This document shows, in pieces, positions 25,913 through 33,736 of a stretch of 64,000 nt of DNA. The position numbers were made by a program, and so were the translations under genes. The notes under the pieces are model-generated. The model did no database searches. It saw only the letters and a program-made list of their open reading frames with translations, and was not told the origin of the DNA. Positions within the stretch are counted from its first letter, which is position 1. Each line of letters opens with the position of its first letter. Source of the stretch: 67-14 sp020438345 (GTDB lineage: Bacteria > Actinomycetota > Thermoleophilia > Solirubrobacterales > 70-9); contig CALMSY010000025.1 of the NCBI GenBank assembly GCA_937872475.1, positions 111,586-175,585 of the forward strand, in the 5' to 3' direction.

Positions 25913-27414
25913 GGGTTGTCCGATGCGGGTTCTTCCGACGTCCGGTTGACCAGGGCATCGAGCGCGACCGCCGCGAGCGGCAGGACGAGCATCATCAGGA
26001 TCTCATTTCGGCGCGGCGGAGCGAGCGTCAGGGCGGCCACAGCAGTCACTGTGGCAACCGGCAGGCCGACGGCGATGGCCTCCCAGCGACGCCGCCAGGC
26101 GAGCAGGGCGAGTCCGGCCAGTCCGGCCAGCACGAGCAGAGTCTGGAGAATTCGGCCGACAGGCGAGGAGAGTGCCTCGCCGATGCCCGAGCTCCACATG
26201 CGCCAGACCTTGCGGAAGGTCATACCGGTGTAGCCGACCGGATCCTCTTTGAAGTACTTCTCGAAGTTCTCCTTGCCGAGCCTCCCCAGGGCGGCGTCCC
26301 GGTCAAGGTCGGGAAGACCATTCTCCCGCTTGTATTCGGCTGCGGCTCGATCGAAGAGCGGCACTGGATCGACCTTCTCCAGCTCTTTCGAATCGGGATC
26401 CAGCCTGCGACCGGTCTGCTCGAAAAGCAGCTCGGCCTTGACCTGCTGGTATTCGCCATCACCCGGGTAGAAGGTGCCGGTGAAGAGAGCCTTGCCACTT
26501 CCGGTGGAGACCGGCACGATCCGGTCCAGCTGATGGTAGTTGTGGACCGTCCACGGAACGATCGGCACCAGAGTCGCAAGGCCGAACAGGATCGTCGCGA
26601 GTACCGCGGTGCCGGCTCCTGACTTGAGCCAGGCCCTGATCAGAAGAAAGAGCGCGAACGCGGCACAGACCGAGAGGTACTCGGGGCGTATCAACGCGGT
26701 GATTCCGAACCCGAGCCCGGGCAGAATCCAGGGCCAGACCCTGTCCCGGAGAGAAGCACCGGCGGCGGTTGAACGCCGGTCGGCCCAGAGAAATGCGAGC
26801 ACGGAGGCAGGGAGCATGAAAATCGCCGGCGGCTCGCTCATCAAGGCGCCGGTCGAATGGATGAACGGAGGGTAAAAGGCGACGAGCGCCGCCGCGACCA
26901 GCGGACCGGCTGCCTGCCGGAGCCCGGAAACGGCGTCGGCGGGCAGGCCGGATTCGGTCGGGGATTCATCGAGATTGAAGTTTCGAGCGCTATTTGGCGG
27001 AAGCTTCAATCTCGATGAGCCGGTGCGGCTCGGGGGGCCGAGGAGGCGGGCCGTCAAGAGAAAGGCGAGCAGGATCGCAGCAGTTCCGAAGAGAGCCTCG
27101 ACTCCGCGGGCGACGCCGTCCCGCACCCCGCCGGTCAGGTAATAGCTGCCGGCATAAATCAACGGGGCACCGGGTGACCAGTCGCTCGGGGTCTTGAACT
27201 CGGGTCCGCTGGCGGATCCCTTCTCGTACCCGAAGGTTCCGTCCACAAAGAGCGACTCGGCCAGCGCCCGGTAGGCGAGAGCATCGTCACCCGGTTCCGC
27301 CAGGGGATTGACGACAACCCAGGCACGCACGAGGAAGCCCGCGCAGACGATAATCGCGAGGAGGATCAGCGCGACGCGCCCGTAACGGGTGAAATTTGAA
27401 AGGAAGTCCTTCAT
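25909..27414 (-). CDS. GT39/ArnT-like polytopic glycosyltransferase
   Basis: 501-residue integral membrane protein with about ten helices. The first extracellular loop has an acidic start (GDDALAYRALAESL) like the catalytic Asp of GT-C enzymes that use lipid-linked sugars. Charged central loop (EYQQVKAELLFEQTG). A hydrophilic insert of ~40 residues (residues ~130-170) interrupts the helical region; its DNA contains a perfect 15-bp inverted repeat (26966-27018). It is cotranscribed with the upstream paralog (9-nt gap) and the downstream GT2 (4-nt overlap). A cell-envelope glycosylation role is inferred. Confidence 0.75.
   Translation of the reverse strand: MKDFLSNFTRYGRVALILLAIIVCAGFLVRAWVVVNPLAEPGDDALAYRALAESLFVDGTFGYEKGSASGPEFKTPSDWSPGAPLIYAGSYYLTGGVRDGVARGVEALFGTAAILLAFLLTARLLGPPSRTGSSRLKLPPNSARNFNLDESPTESGLPADAVSGLRQAAGPLVAAALVAFYPPFIHSTGALMSEPPAIFMLPASVLAFLWADRRSTAAGASLRDRVWPWILPGLGFGITALIRPEYLSVCAAFALFLLIRAWLKSGAGTAVLATILFGLATLVPIVPWTVHNYHQLDRIVPVSTGSGKALFTGTFYPGDGEYQQVKAELLFEQTGRRLDPDSKELEKVDPVPLFDRAAAEYKRENGLPDLDRDAALGRLGKENFEKYFKEDPVGYTGMTFRKVWRMWSSGIGEALSSPVGRILQTLLVLAGLAGLALLAWRRRWEAIAVGLPVATVTAVAALTLAPPRRNEILMMLVLPLAAVALDALVNRTSEEPASDNP
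26966..27018. repeat. Perfect 15-bp inverted repeat inside a coding region
   Basis: TCATCGAGATTGAAG (26966-26980) and CTTCAATCTCGATGA (27004-27018) with a 23-nt loop. It lies in the hydrophilic insert of the GT39-like gene, keeps the frame open and is visibly more AT-rich than its surroundings. It could be a small palindromic insertion. No second copy was noticed in this window. Confidence 0.7.
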
Positions 27415-27423
27415 CCGGGCCGG

Positions 27424-28791
27424 TCAGGCTATGCGAACCGGGCGCAGACGGCCGGTCACGGCATCTCTCGCAAGTCGCAGGGCAAGTGAAAATCCGATTC
27501 CGGAAAGGCATGCGATCACCGGCCAGATGGCCAGAGTGCGTCGGGGAGAGGCGACGAATATCGCCCCGACCAGAGTCACGCCGAGCACCAGCGCGAGGAT
27601 CACCCAGAACTCCGGCCGGTTCCTCAGGCCGAGTAGCAGCAGCCCGGCAAGCGCCGCGGCAATCAGGGTCATGTGCAATGCGCGGCCGGCCGTGCTGCCG
27701 GTCAGATCGGTCCGGCCACGCCACCAGATGCGAGCCGACTTGCCGGCAAAATAGCCGGCCAGCCCGACCGGGTCATCTCGCAGGGCAGTGAGATAGTTCC
27801 GGCGACCAAGCCGGGACAGGGCGACATCGGTTGGCACTCCGGGCATGCGGTCGGCCGCCAACATGGTCAGGACACGCTCCGGCGTGATCGAATCCGGACC
27901 TTCCCCACTGGCCCGGTTCTCGGCCTCCAGCCTGTGGACCAGGTCCGGATTCCGGGCCAGAACATGTGGCATGACTTCAAGCGGGTCGCCGGCTGAAGCG
28001 AGATAACTGCCGGTGAAAAGGGTCTGGCCACCTCCGGTCGAAAGCGGGACCAGCCGACCGGACTGATCAAGGTTGCGGGTCGTCCAGGGTGTGATCACCA
28101 GCAGGAAAGCGAACAGCGTCAGCGAGGCAGCTGTCAGGACAGGGCGCAGGCCGCGTCCACGACTGATCAGGGCGAGCACAAGAACCAGCAGGATCGAGAC
28201 CGGGAGGTACTCGGGTCGGACCATCGCAGCAGCTCCGAGCAGGGCACCGGGAAGGAGCCAGTCGAAGGCCCGCTGAGCGGCCGGGCGACTGAGGTTGCCG
28301 AGCTGATCGCGTGCCCGCAGAATCGCGAGCAGTGCCCCGGTGATCAGGCTTCCGGCCAGCGACTCAGTAAGCAGCATGCCGGCATCTGCGATCAGACAGG
28401 GATAGAAAGCGACCACCGCAGCGGCGACGATTCCGGCCACACCGGGATCCTCGGGCGGGGCCAGACGGCGGGCCAGCAGCCAGGCCAGAGGAATCGCAAG
28501 AGTGCCGATCAGGGCCAGCAGGATTCTCGCCAGGCGTACGTCGTCATCGCCAGCGATTTCAAAGACACCGGCGACTGCGAGCGGCAGGCCGGGGCTGTAG
28601 TTGGTTGCCGGCTGAGGGTGGGCAGGGGTTCCCGGCCCGCTCTGGACGAAAGCTCCGTCTTCCTGCAGGCCACGGGCGATTCGTTCGTATGCCGCCGAAT
28701 CCGGCAAGTTGGCTGTGTTGCCGGTCCAGGCTGCATCCATCCTCAAGGCCAATCCGGCTATGACGATGAAAAAGACGGCCAGCAAGCGCAC
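27424..28791 (-). CDS. GT39/ArnT-like polytopic glycosyltransferase (paralog)
   Basis: 455-residue membrane protein with 9-10 predicted helices and a first extracellular loop containing PDSAAYERIARGLQEDGAF, the counterpart of GDDALAYRALAESL in the next gene. The shared motif VPLSTGGGQTLFTGSY versus VPVSTGSGKALFTGTF in the second half shows the two are paralogs. GTG 28791 follows the minus-strand -10 hexamer TAGGAT by 7 nt. It heads the three-gene glycosyltransferase operon and is divergent from the SQD1-like gene. Confidence 0.75.
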   Translation of the reverse strand: MRLLAVFFIVIAGLALRMDAAWTGNTANLPDSAAYERIARGLQEDGAFVQSGPGTPAHPQPATNYSPGLPLAVAGVFEIAGDDDVRLARILLALIGTLAIPLAWLLARRLAPPEDPGVAGIVAAAVVAFYPCLIADAGMLLTESLAGSLITGALLAILRARDQLGNLSRPAAQRAFDWLLPGALLGAAAMVRPEYLPVSILLVLVLALISRGRGLRPVLTAASLTLFAFLLVITPWTTRNLDQSGRLVPLSTGGGQTLFTGSYLASAGDPLEVMPHVLARNPDLVHRLEAENRASGEGPDSITPERVLTMLAADRMPGVPTDVALSRLGRRNYLTALRDDPVGLAGYFAGKSARIWWRGRTDLTGSTAGRALHMTLIAAALAGLLLLGLRNRPEFWVILALVLGVTLVGAIFVASPRRTLAIWPVIACLSGIGFSLALRLARDAVTGRLRPVRIA

Positions 28792-28798
28792 GGAGGCA

Positions 28799-28804
28799 AT
28801 CCTA
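28799..28804 (-). promoter_or_regulatory. -10 hexamer TAGGAT for the glycosyltransferase operon (leaderless)
   Basis: On the minus strand TAGGAT is followed by 7 nt and GTG 28791; it lies back-to-back with the SQD1-like promoter. Confidence 0.5.
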
Positions 28805-28821
28805 GCCCTTGATCGTTCCGG

Positions 28822-28827
28822 TAATCT
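28822..28827 (+). promoter_or_regulatory. -10 hexamer TAATCT for the SQD1-like gene (leaderless)
   Basis: TAATCT is followed by 8 nt and ATG 28836. Confidence 0.5.
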
Positions 28828-28835
28828 CGGCCCTT

Positions 28836-30029
28836 ATGCGAATTCTGATTCTTGGTGGTGACGGTTATCTCGGATGGCCGACGGCGATGCGTTTTTCCGA
28901 TCGCGGCCACGACGTGATGATCGTCGACAACTTTGCACGGCGTCGCTGGCACCTGGACCAGTCGACAGATTCGCTGGTGCCGATTTCGAGCCTGCAGGAC
29001 AGGCTCGATGCCTGGGAGCGGGTCGCCGGTCGCCGGATCGAATCCCGGCTCGGCTGCATCGAGGATGGAGAATTTCTCGACAAGGTCGTCGCCGATTTCC
29101 TGCCGGAAGCCGTTATTCACTACGGGGAGCAACCGTCGGCCCCCTATTCGATGCGTTCGCGCCAGACCGCGGTCGAGACCCAGCAGACCAATGTGATCGG
29201 CACGCTCAACCTTCTATTTTCGATGCGCGAGCATGTGCCTGACGCTCACCTGATCAAACTCGGCACGATGGGCGAATACGGCACCCCGAACATCGATATC
29301 GAAGAGGGATTCATCGAGATCGAGCACAACGGACGCAAGGACACCCTGCCATTCCCGAAGCTGCCGGCCTCGCTTTATCACGCGTCCAAGGTTCACGATT
29401 CGACCAACATTCATTTTGCGACCCGGGTCTGGGGTCTTCGCGCAACCGACCTGAACCAGGGTGTCGTGTACGGAATCGAAACGGACGAGACCGCGCTTGA
29501 TCCCGCTCTTTCAACCCGCTTCGACTACGACGAAACTTTCGGAACGGTCCTCAACCGCTTTTGTGTCCAAGCTGTGATCGGACACCCGTTGACCGTGTAT
29601 GGCGCGGGCGGTCAGACCCGCGGCTATCTCAACATCCGCGACACCCTGCGCTGTGTCGAGCTGGCCACGCTGAACCCCGCAGAGCGGGGCGAGTTTCGGG
29701 TCTTCAACCAGTTCACCGAGCATTTCACGGTGGCGGAGCTGGCTGAACTGGTTCAGCGCTGTGCGGGCGAAGCCGGATACGAGGTCTCGATTGAAACCTT
29801 CCCGAACCCCCGGGTAGAGCTGGAGAGTCACTATTACAACCCGAAGAACCAGAAGCTGCTCGACCTCGGTCTCGAGCCTCACCCGCTGGGTGAAGAGCTG
29901 CTCCGTTCGGTGTTCTCGGCAATCGAGCTTCATCGTGACCGGGTCATTCCGAGAGCGATCACGCCACGAACCAAGTGGAACCCCGGTGAGCTTGAAGGTG
30001 GCGCGATGTCAGCTGCCCAGAAGGCCTGA
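28836..30029 (+). CDS. sqdB: UDP-sulfoquinovose synthase-like NAD-dependent epimerase (SQD1/SqdB)
   Basis: 397-residue extended short-chain dehydrogenase. NAD motif GGDGYLG at residues 7-13; catalytic Tyr181-x3-Lys185 in YHASK. Diagnostic SQD1 stretches are HYGEQPSAPYSM, KLGTMGEYGTPNIDIEEG and FATRVWGLRATDLNQGVVYG. SQD1 makes UDP-sulfoquinovose from UDP-glucose and sulfite, for sulfolipid in phototrophs or for surface glycans in archaea and some bacteria (Agl3 type). Here it is divergent from three envelope glycosyltransferases, so sulfoquinovose-containing glycan or lipid is plausible. No SqdX/SqdD sulfolipid synthase is recognised in the window. Confidence 0.88.
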   Translation: MRILILGGDGYLGWPTAMRFSDRGHDVMIVDNFARRRWHLDQSTDSLVPISSLQDRLDAWERVAGRRIESRLGCIEDGEFLDKVVADFLPEAVIHYGEQPSAPYSMRSRQTAVETQQTNVIGTLNLLFSMREHVPDAHLIKLGTMGEYGTPNIDIEEGFIEIEHNGRKDTLPFPKLPASLYHASKVHDSTNIHFATRVWGLRATDLNQGVVYGIETDETALDPALSTRFDYDETFGTVLNRFCVQAVIGHPLTVYGAGGQTRGYLNIRDTLRCVELATLNPAERGEFRVFNQFTEHFTVAELAELVQRCAGEAGYEVSIETFPNPRVELESHYYNPKNQKLLDLGLEPHPLGEELLRSVFSAIELHRDRVIPRAITPRTKWNPGELEGGAMSAAQKA

Positions 30030-30049
30030 GCCGGCCCGCGTCAATCAGT

Positions 30050-30055
30050 TAGGAT
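30050..30055 (+). promoter_or_regulatory. -10 hexamer TAGGAT for ilvB
   Basis: TAGGAT ends 10 nt before ATG 30066; no Shine-Dalgarno lies between, so the leader would be only a few nucleotides. Confidence 0.45.
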
Positions 30056-30065
30056 CGTTGTTCTC

Positions 30066-31745
30066 ATGAGAGCCGCAGACGCATTGTTCAAATCCCTCGA
30101 AGTCGAAGGTGTTGACCACATCTTCGGGATTCCCGGTGGGGCGAATCTACCCACCTATGACGCGATGGTCGACGCTGATCTGCGGCATGTACAGGCCCGT
30201 CACGAGCAGGCGGCAGGCCATGCCGCCGAAGGTTATGCCCACGCTTCCGGCAGGGTCGGGGTCGCGTTTGGGACCTCCGGACCCGGTGCCACGAACCTAG
30301 TCACCGCGATTGCCGATGCGATGATGGATTCTGTCCCGACCGTTTTCATCACCGGCCAGGTCCGCACCGACCTGATCGGCACGGACGGCTTTCAGGAAGC
30401 AGACATCGTCGGCATCACCATGCCGATCGTCAAACACTCGCTGCTCTGTACCGAACCCGAGCACATCCCCGAATTCATCCACGAGGCTTTCCACATCGCG
30501 TCGTCCGGCCGACCGGGACCGGTGCTGGTCGATATTCCCCAGGATCTGGCCCGGGCTGAAATCGATTACCAGCAGCGGACCGATCCGGTTGACCTTTCGG
30601 GCTACCGGCCGACGGTGGAAGGCAACCTGAAACAGATCCGCCTGGCGGCAAAGGCGATGGCCAACGCCCGGCGCCCGGTGATCTACTCCGGTGGAGGCGT
30701 CACCAACGGCAACGCTTCGGCCGAGCTGCGTGAACTCTGTGATGCCGACCTTTTCCCGGTCACGTCAACCCTGATGGGACTCGGTGACTTTCCCGCCGGA
30801 AACGAGCAGTGGCTTGGAATGCTTGGCATGCATGGCACCCGCAGCGCGAATTACGCGATGGATGAGGCGGACCTGATCATCGCGATCGGCGCCCGTTTCG
30901 ACGACCGGATCACCGGCAAACTCTCGGAGTTCGCTCCCTCGGCCAAGTTCATTCACATCGATATCGACCCGGCGGAGATTTCAAAGAACGTCCCGGCCCA
31001 TATCCCGATCGTCGGTGATGTGAAGCTGGTTCTGCCGAAACTGACCCGCGAGTATCAGGCGCTGCAGACCGACTCCTCCCGTCTCGACGGCTGGTGGAGC
31101 CGGATCAAGGCATGGCAGAGTGAGTACCCGCTGACCTGGGAACCGGGTTCGGATGGAGAGATCAAGCCGCAGTTCATGATCGAGATGCTCCACAAGGTCA
31201 CTGACGGTGACGCGATCGTCACTTCCGACGTCGGTCAGCATCAGATGTGGACCGCCCAGTACTACGGTTTCAACAAGCCGCGCAAGTGGATCAACTCGGG
31301 TGGCCTGGGCACGATGGGCTTTGGTTTGCCGGCTGCAATCGGGGCCAAGGTCGCCTGTCCGAATGACCAAGTGGTCTGTGTCAGTGGTGACGGCAGCCTG
31401 ATCATGAACGTCCAGGAACTGGCCACTGCTGTCAACGAGGATGTCCCGGTCAAGGTTTTCCTGATGAACAACGGTTTCATGGGCATGGTCCGGCAGTGGC
31501 AGGAACTGTTCTGGTCCGAGCGCTACAGCGGAGTTGAAAACGGGCCCAGTCCGGACTGGGTCAAACTGACCGAGGCATTTGGCGCGCATGGGCTCCGCTG
31601 CGAGGACAGCGCCGACCTTGAGGAAATGATGGTCGCGACGCTCGAACATGACGGCCCTGCCCTCCTGGATGTCAGGGTCAGTCCCCGCGAGAACTGCTAC
31701 CCGATGATTCCCGCCGGGAATGCGGCAAGGGACATGGTGGGTTGA
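30066..31745 (+). CDS. ilvB: Acetolactate synthase large subunit
   Basis: 559-residue thiamine-diphosphate enzyme condensing two pyruvates (valine/leucine) or pyruvate plus 2-oxobutyrate (isoleucine). Visible features: the catalytic Glu in ARHEQAAGHAAEGYA near residue 47, FGTSGPGATNLVTAIADA, the FAD-binding middle domain, and the ThDP motif GDGSLIMNVQELATA...LMNNGFMGMV near 445. The ilvN start follows directly. It is the first gene of ilvB-ilvN-menF. Confidence 0.95.
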   Translation: MRAADALFKSLEVEGVDHIFGIPGGANLPTYDAMVDADLRHVQARHEQAAGHAAEGYAHASGRVGVAFGTSGPGATNLVTAIADAMMDSVPTVFITGQVRTDLIGTDGFQEADIVGITMPIVKHSLLCTEPEHIPEFIHEAFHIASSGRPGPVLVDIPQDLARAEIDYQQRTDPVDLSGYRPTVEGNLKQIRLAAKAMANARRPVIYSGGGVTNGNASAELRELCDADLFPVTSTLMGLGDFPAGNEQWLGMLGMHGTRSANYAMDEADLIIAIGARFDDRITGKLSEFAPSAKFIHIDIDPAEISKNVPAHIPIVGDVKLVLPKLTREYQALQTDSSRLDGWWSRIKAWQSEYPLTWEPGSDGEIKPQFMIEMLHKVTDGDAIVTSDVGQHQMWTAQYYGFNKPRKWINSGGLGTMGFGLPAAIGAKVACPNDQVVCVSGDGSLIMNVQELATAVNEDVPVKVFLMNNGFMGMVRQWQELFWSERYSGVENGPSPDWVKLTEAFGAHGLRCEDSADLEEMMVATLEHDGPALLDVRVSPRENCYPMIPAGNAARDMVG

Positions 31746-31747
31746 AC

Positions 31748-32290
31748 ATGGCATCTACCGACATGGTCAGGCTTGAAGACCTCCACACCGGTCGCTCGCC
31801 CCTCTCGGGCCGCAAGCATGTGCTTTCGATTCTGGTCGAGAACCGTCCCGGCGTACTCGCAAGGATCGCCGGACTTTTTTCACGGCGCGGCTTCAACATT
31901 GACACCCTCGCGGTCGGTCCGACCGAGGATCCCGACATCTCCAGGGTCACCCTGACCCTGGATGGGGCCGTTCATCCGATCGATCAGGTGACGAAGCAGC
32001 TTCACAAACTGATCAACGTGCTCAAGATCCGGGACATGGAGCCGGAAGAGACCGTCGCCCGCGAAATGGCTTTGTTCAAGGTTTCAGCGGCAGTCGAGAA
32101 CCGGGCGGAAATAGTCCAGTTCGCGGAGATCTTCCGGGCGAAGATCGTTGATGTCTCCCGTCGAGCGCTGATTGTCGAGGTCACAGGTTCACACGACAAG
32201 ATCGAAGCCTTCGAGGGCATGCTCCGGCCTCATGGCCTGCTGGAAATGGTGCGTACGGGCGAGGTAGCCCTCGCCCGCGGCGGCGACTGA
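31748..32290 (+). CDS. ilvN: Acetolactate synthase small (regulatory) subunit
   Basis: 180 residues. The N-terminal ACT domain LSILVENRPGVLARIAGLFSRRGF starts near residue 25 and confers valine feedback; the C-terminal domain activates IlvB. ATG 31748 is preferred (GGTGGG 7 nt upstream). TTG 31742, overlapping the ilvB stop, is possible. Its TGA overlaps the menF ATG by one base (TGATG), so a menaquinone gene is coupled to this operon. Confidence 0.95.
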   Translation: MASTDMVRLEDLHTGRSPLSGRKHVLSILVENRPGVLARIAGLFSRRGFNIDTLAVGPTEDPDISRVTLTLDGAVHPIDQVTKQLHKLINVLKIRDMEPEETVAREMALFKVSAAVENRAEIVQFAEIFRAKIVDVSRRALIVEVTGSHDKIEAFEGMLRPHGLLEMVRTGEVALARGGD

Positions 32291-33699
32291 TGCCGGCGCC
32301 CTCGACCGGGGCGGAACTCGAAGGGCTGCTGCGAGAATCGCTGGCCCAGGCGTCCGGTCGACGCGGCCAGACAGTGGTTTCGGTCACGTCTCGTTTCGAA
32401 TGTGAGGATCCGGTAGCGACCGTTTTCGCATCCCGGCGGGCAGGGGAGCCGTTCTTCTGCTGGGAGCAACCGGACCGTGACATCAGGATCGCCGCGCTCG
32501 GGAGAGTGCATGAGATCACTTCGAGGGGCCCCCACCGATTCCATGAGATGGCGGCTGATTGCGCTCACCTTTCGGGAGACGCAGTTACCCGCGGTGGCGG
32601 GGGATTCACCACGGGACCGGTCTGGACCGGTGGCTTTGCTTTCGACGACGAGACCCCTTCCGATGGCCGGGAGCGGGATCCAGCCTGGGCCTCCTTTGAA
32701 CCGGCCTCGATGATCCTGCCGGAAATAGCGATCCAGTCATCCCGCGAAGGCACGTTCATTACCGTCAACCTGATGGCCGGGCCGGGCCGGGATGCCGGGA
32801 AGCTGGTGTCCGCGGCAATGGCCAGAGTCACCGGGCTCCTGCACACGGAACTGCCGATGATCGATCCTCATCCGAGCCAGTCTCCTTCAATCGAAAGCGA
32901 CCGCAGTCCCGATGATTACGAACGCTCGGTCGAGGCGGCCGTATCCCGGATCAAGGCGGGGGAGATCGAAAAGGTGGTGCTGGCCAGGAAAGTGGTGGTC
33001 AAAGCCCCGTCCGCGCATGATCCGGCAGCAATCTTCGGGGCGCTTCGGCTCGGGTTTCCTTCCTGCTTCAACTTCTGTGTCGGTAGTGGGGAGGCAGCTT
33101 TCATCGGAGCCAGCCCCGAGCTGCTGGTTCGCTGCGTGGGCAGGGGGGTGGCGACGGTAGGGCTGGCCGGCTCAACCCGCAGGAGCAGCGACCCGGCGGT
33201 CGATGACCATCTGGCCCAGCGGCTCCTGGGAAGTCACAAGGACAGGGGAGAGCAGTCGGTGGTGGTCCGCCGGATCGTCAAGACCCTCAGTCGGATCAGC
33301 GTCTGGGTCGAGGCGGCCGACGAACCGGAGATCATCAAGGTCGCGAACATTCAGCACCTCGGCACCCCCGTGTATGCCCAGCTCGCCCAGCCCCGAACGG
33401 CGATCGAGCTGGCCGGCCTGCTTCATCCGACCCCTGCGGTCGGTGGTGAGCCCTGGAAGAAGGCCAGTCAGGTCATGGCCGAGGTCGAGCAGATGGATCG
33501 CGGCTGGTATGCCGGCCCGGTCGGCTGGATGGACGGATCGGGTGACGGCGAGTTCTGTGTCGCGCTTCGCAGCGCCCTGATCCGCGACCGTGAAGCCCAC
33601 CTCTACGCAGGAGTGGGCGTGGTCGCCGATTCCGATCCTGCGGCTGAACTCGCCGAAACCGAGATCAAACTGGGGGCTCTGCTCCCGCTGCTCTCCTGA
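32290..33699 (+). CDS. menF: Isochorismate synthase
   Basis: 469-residue chorismate-binding enzyme converting chorismate to isochorismate, the first committed step of menaquinone synthesis. The C-terminal domain carries AGSTRRS, HKDRGEQSVVVRRI, NIQHLGTPVYAQL, LLHPTPAVGGEP and the Mg-binding YAGPVGWMDGSGDGEF. Salicylate synthase would be an alternative, but men genes flank it. It is the last gene of the ilvB-ilvN-menF unit, convergent with menD 37 nt away; no terminator is visible between them. Confidence 0.9.
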   Translation: MPAPSTGAELEGLLRESLAQASGRRGQTVVSVTSRFECEDPVATVFASRRAGEPFFCWEQPDRDIRIAALGRVHEITSRGPHRFHEMAADCAHLSGDAVTRGGGGFTTGPVWTGGFAFDDETPSDGRERDPAWASFEPASMILPEIAIQSSREGTFITVNLMAGPGRDAGKLVSAAMARVTGLLHTELPMIDPHPSQSPSIESDRSPDDYERSVEAAVSRIKAGEIEKVVLARKVVVKAPSAHDPAAIFGALRLGFPSCFNFCVGSGEAAFIGASPELLVRCVGRGVATVGLAGSTRRSSDPAVDDHLAQRLLGSHKDRGEQSVVVRRIVKTLSRISVWVEAADEPEIIKVANIQHLGTPVYAQLAQPRTAIELAGLLHPTPAVGGEPWKKASQVMAEVEQMDRGWYAGPVGWMDGSGDGEFCVALRSALIRDREAHLYAGVGVVADSDPAAELAETEIKLGALLPLLS

Positions 33700-33736
33700 G
33701 ATGGCCGACCCCCGGCAGGTCGCTCTGGCCCGGACT

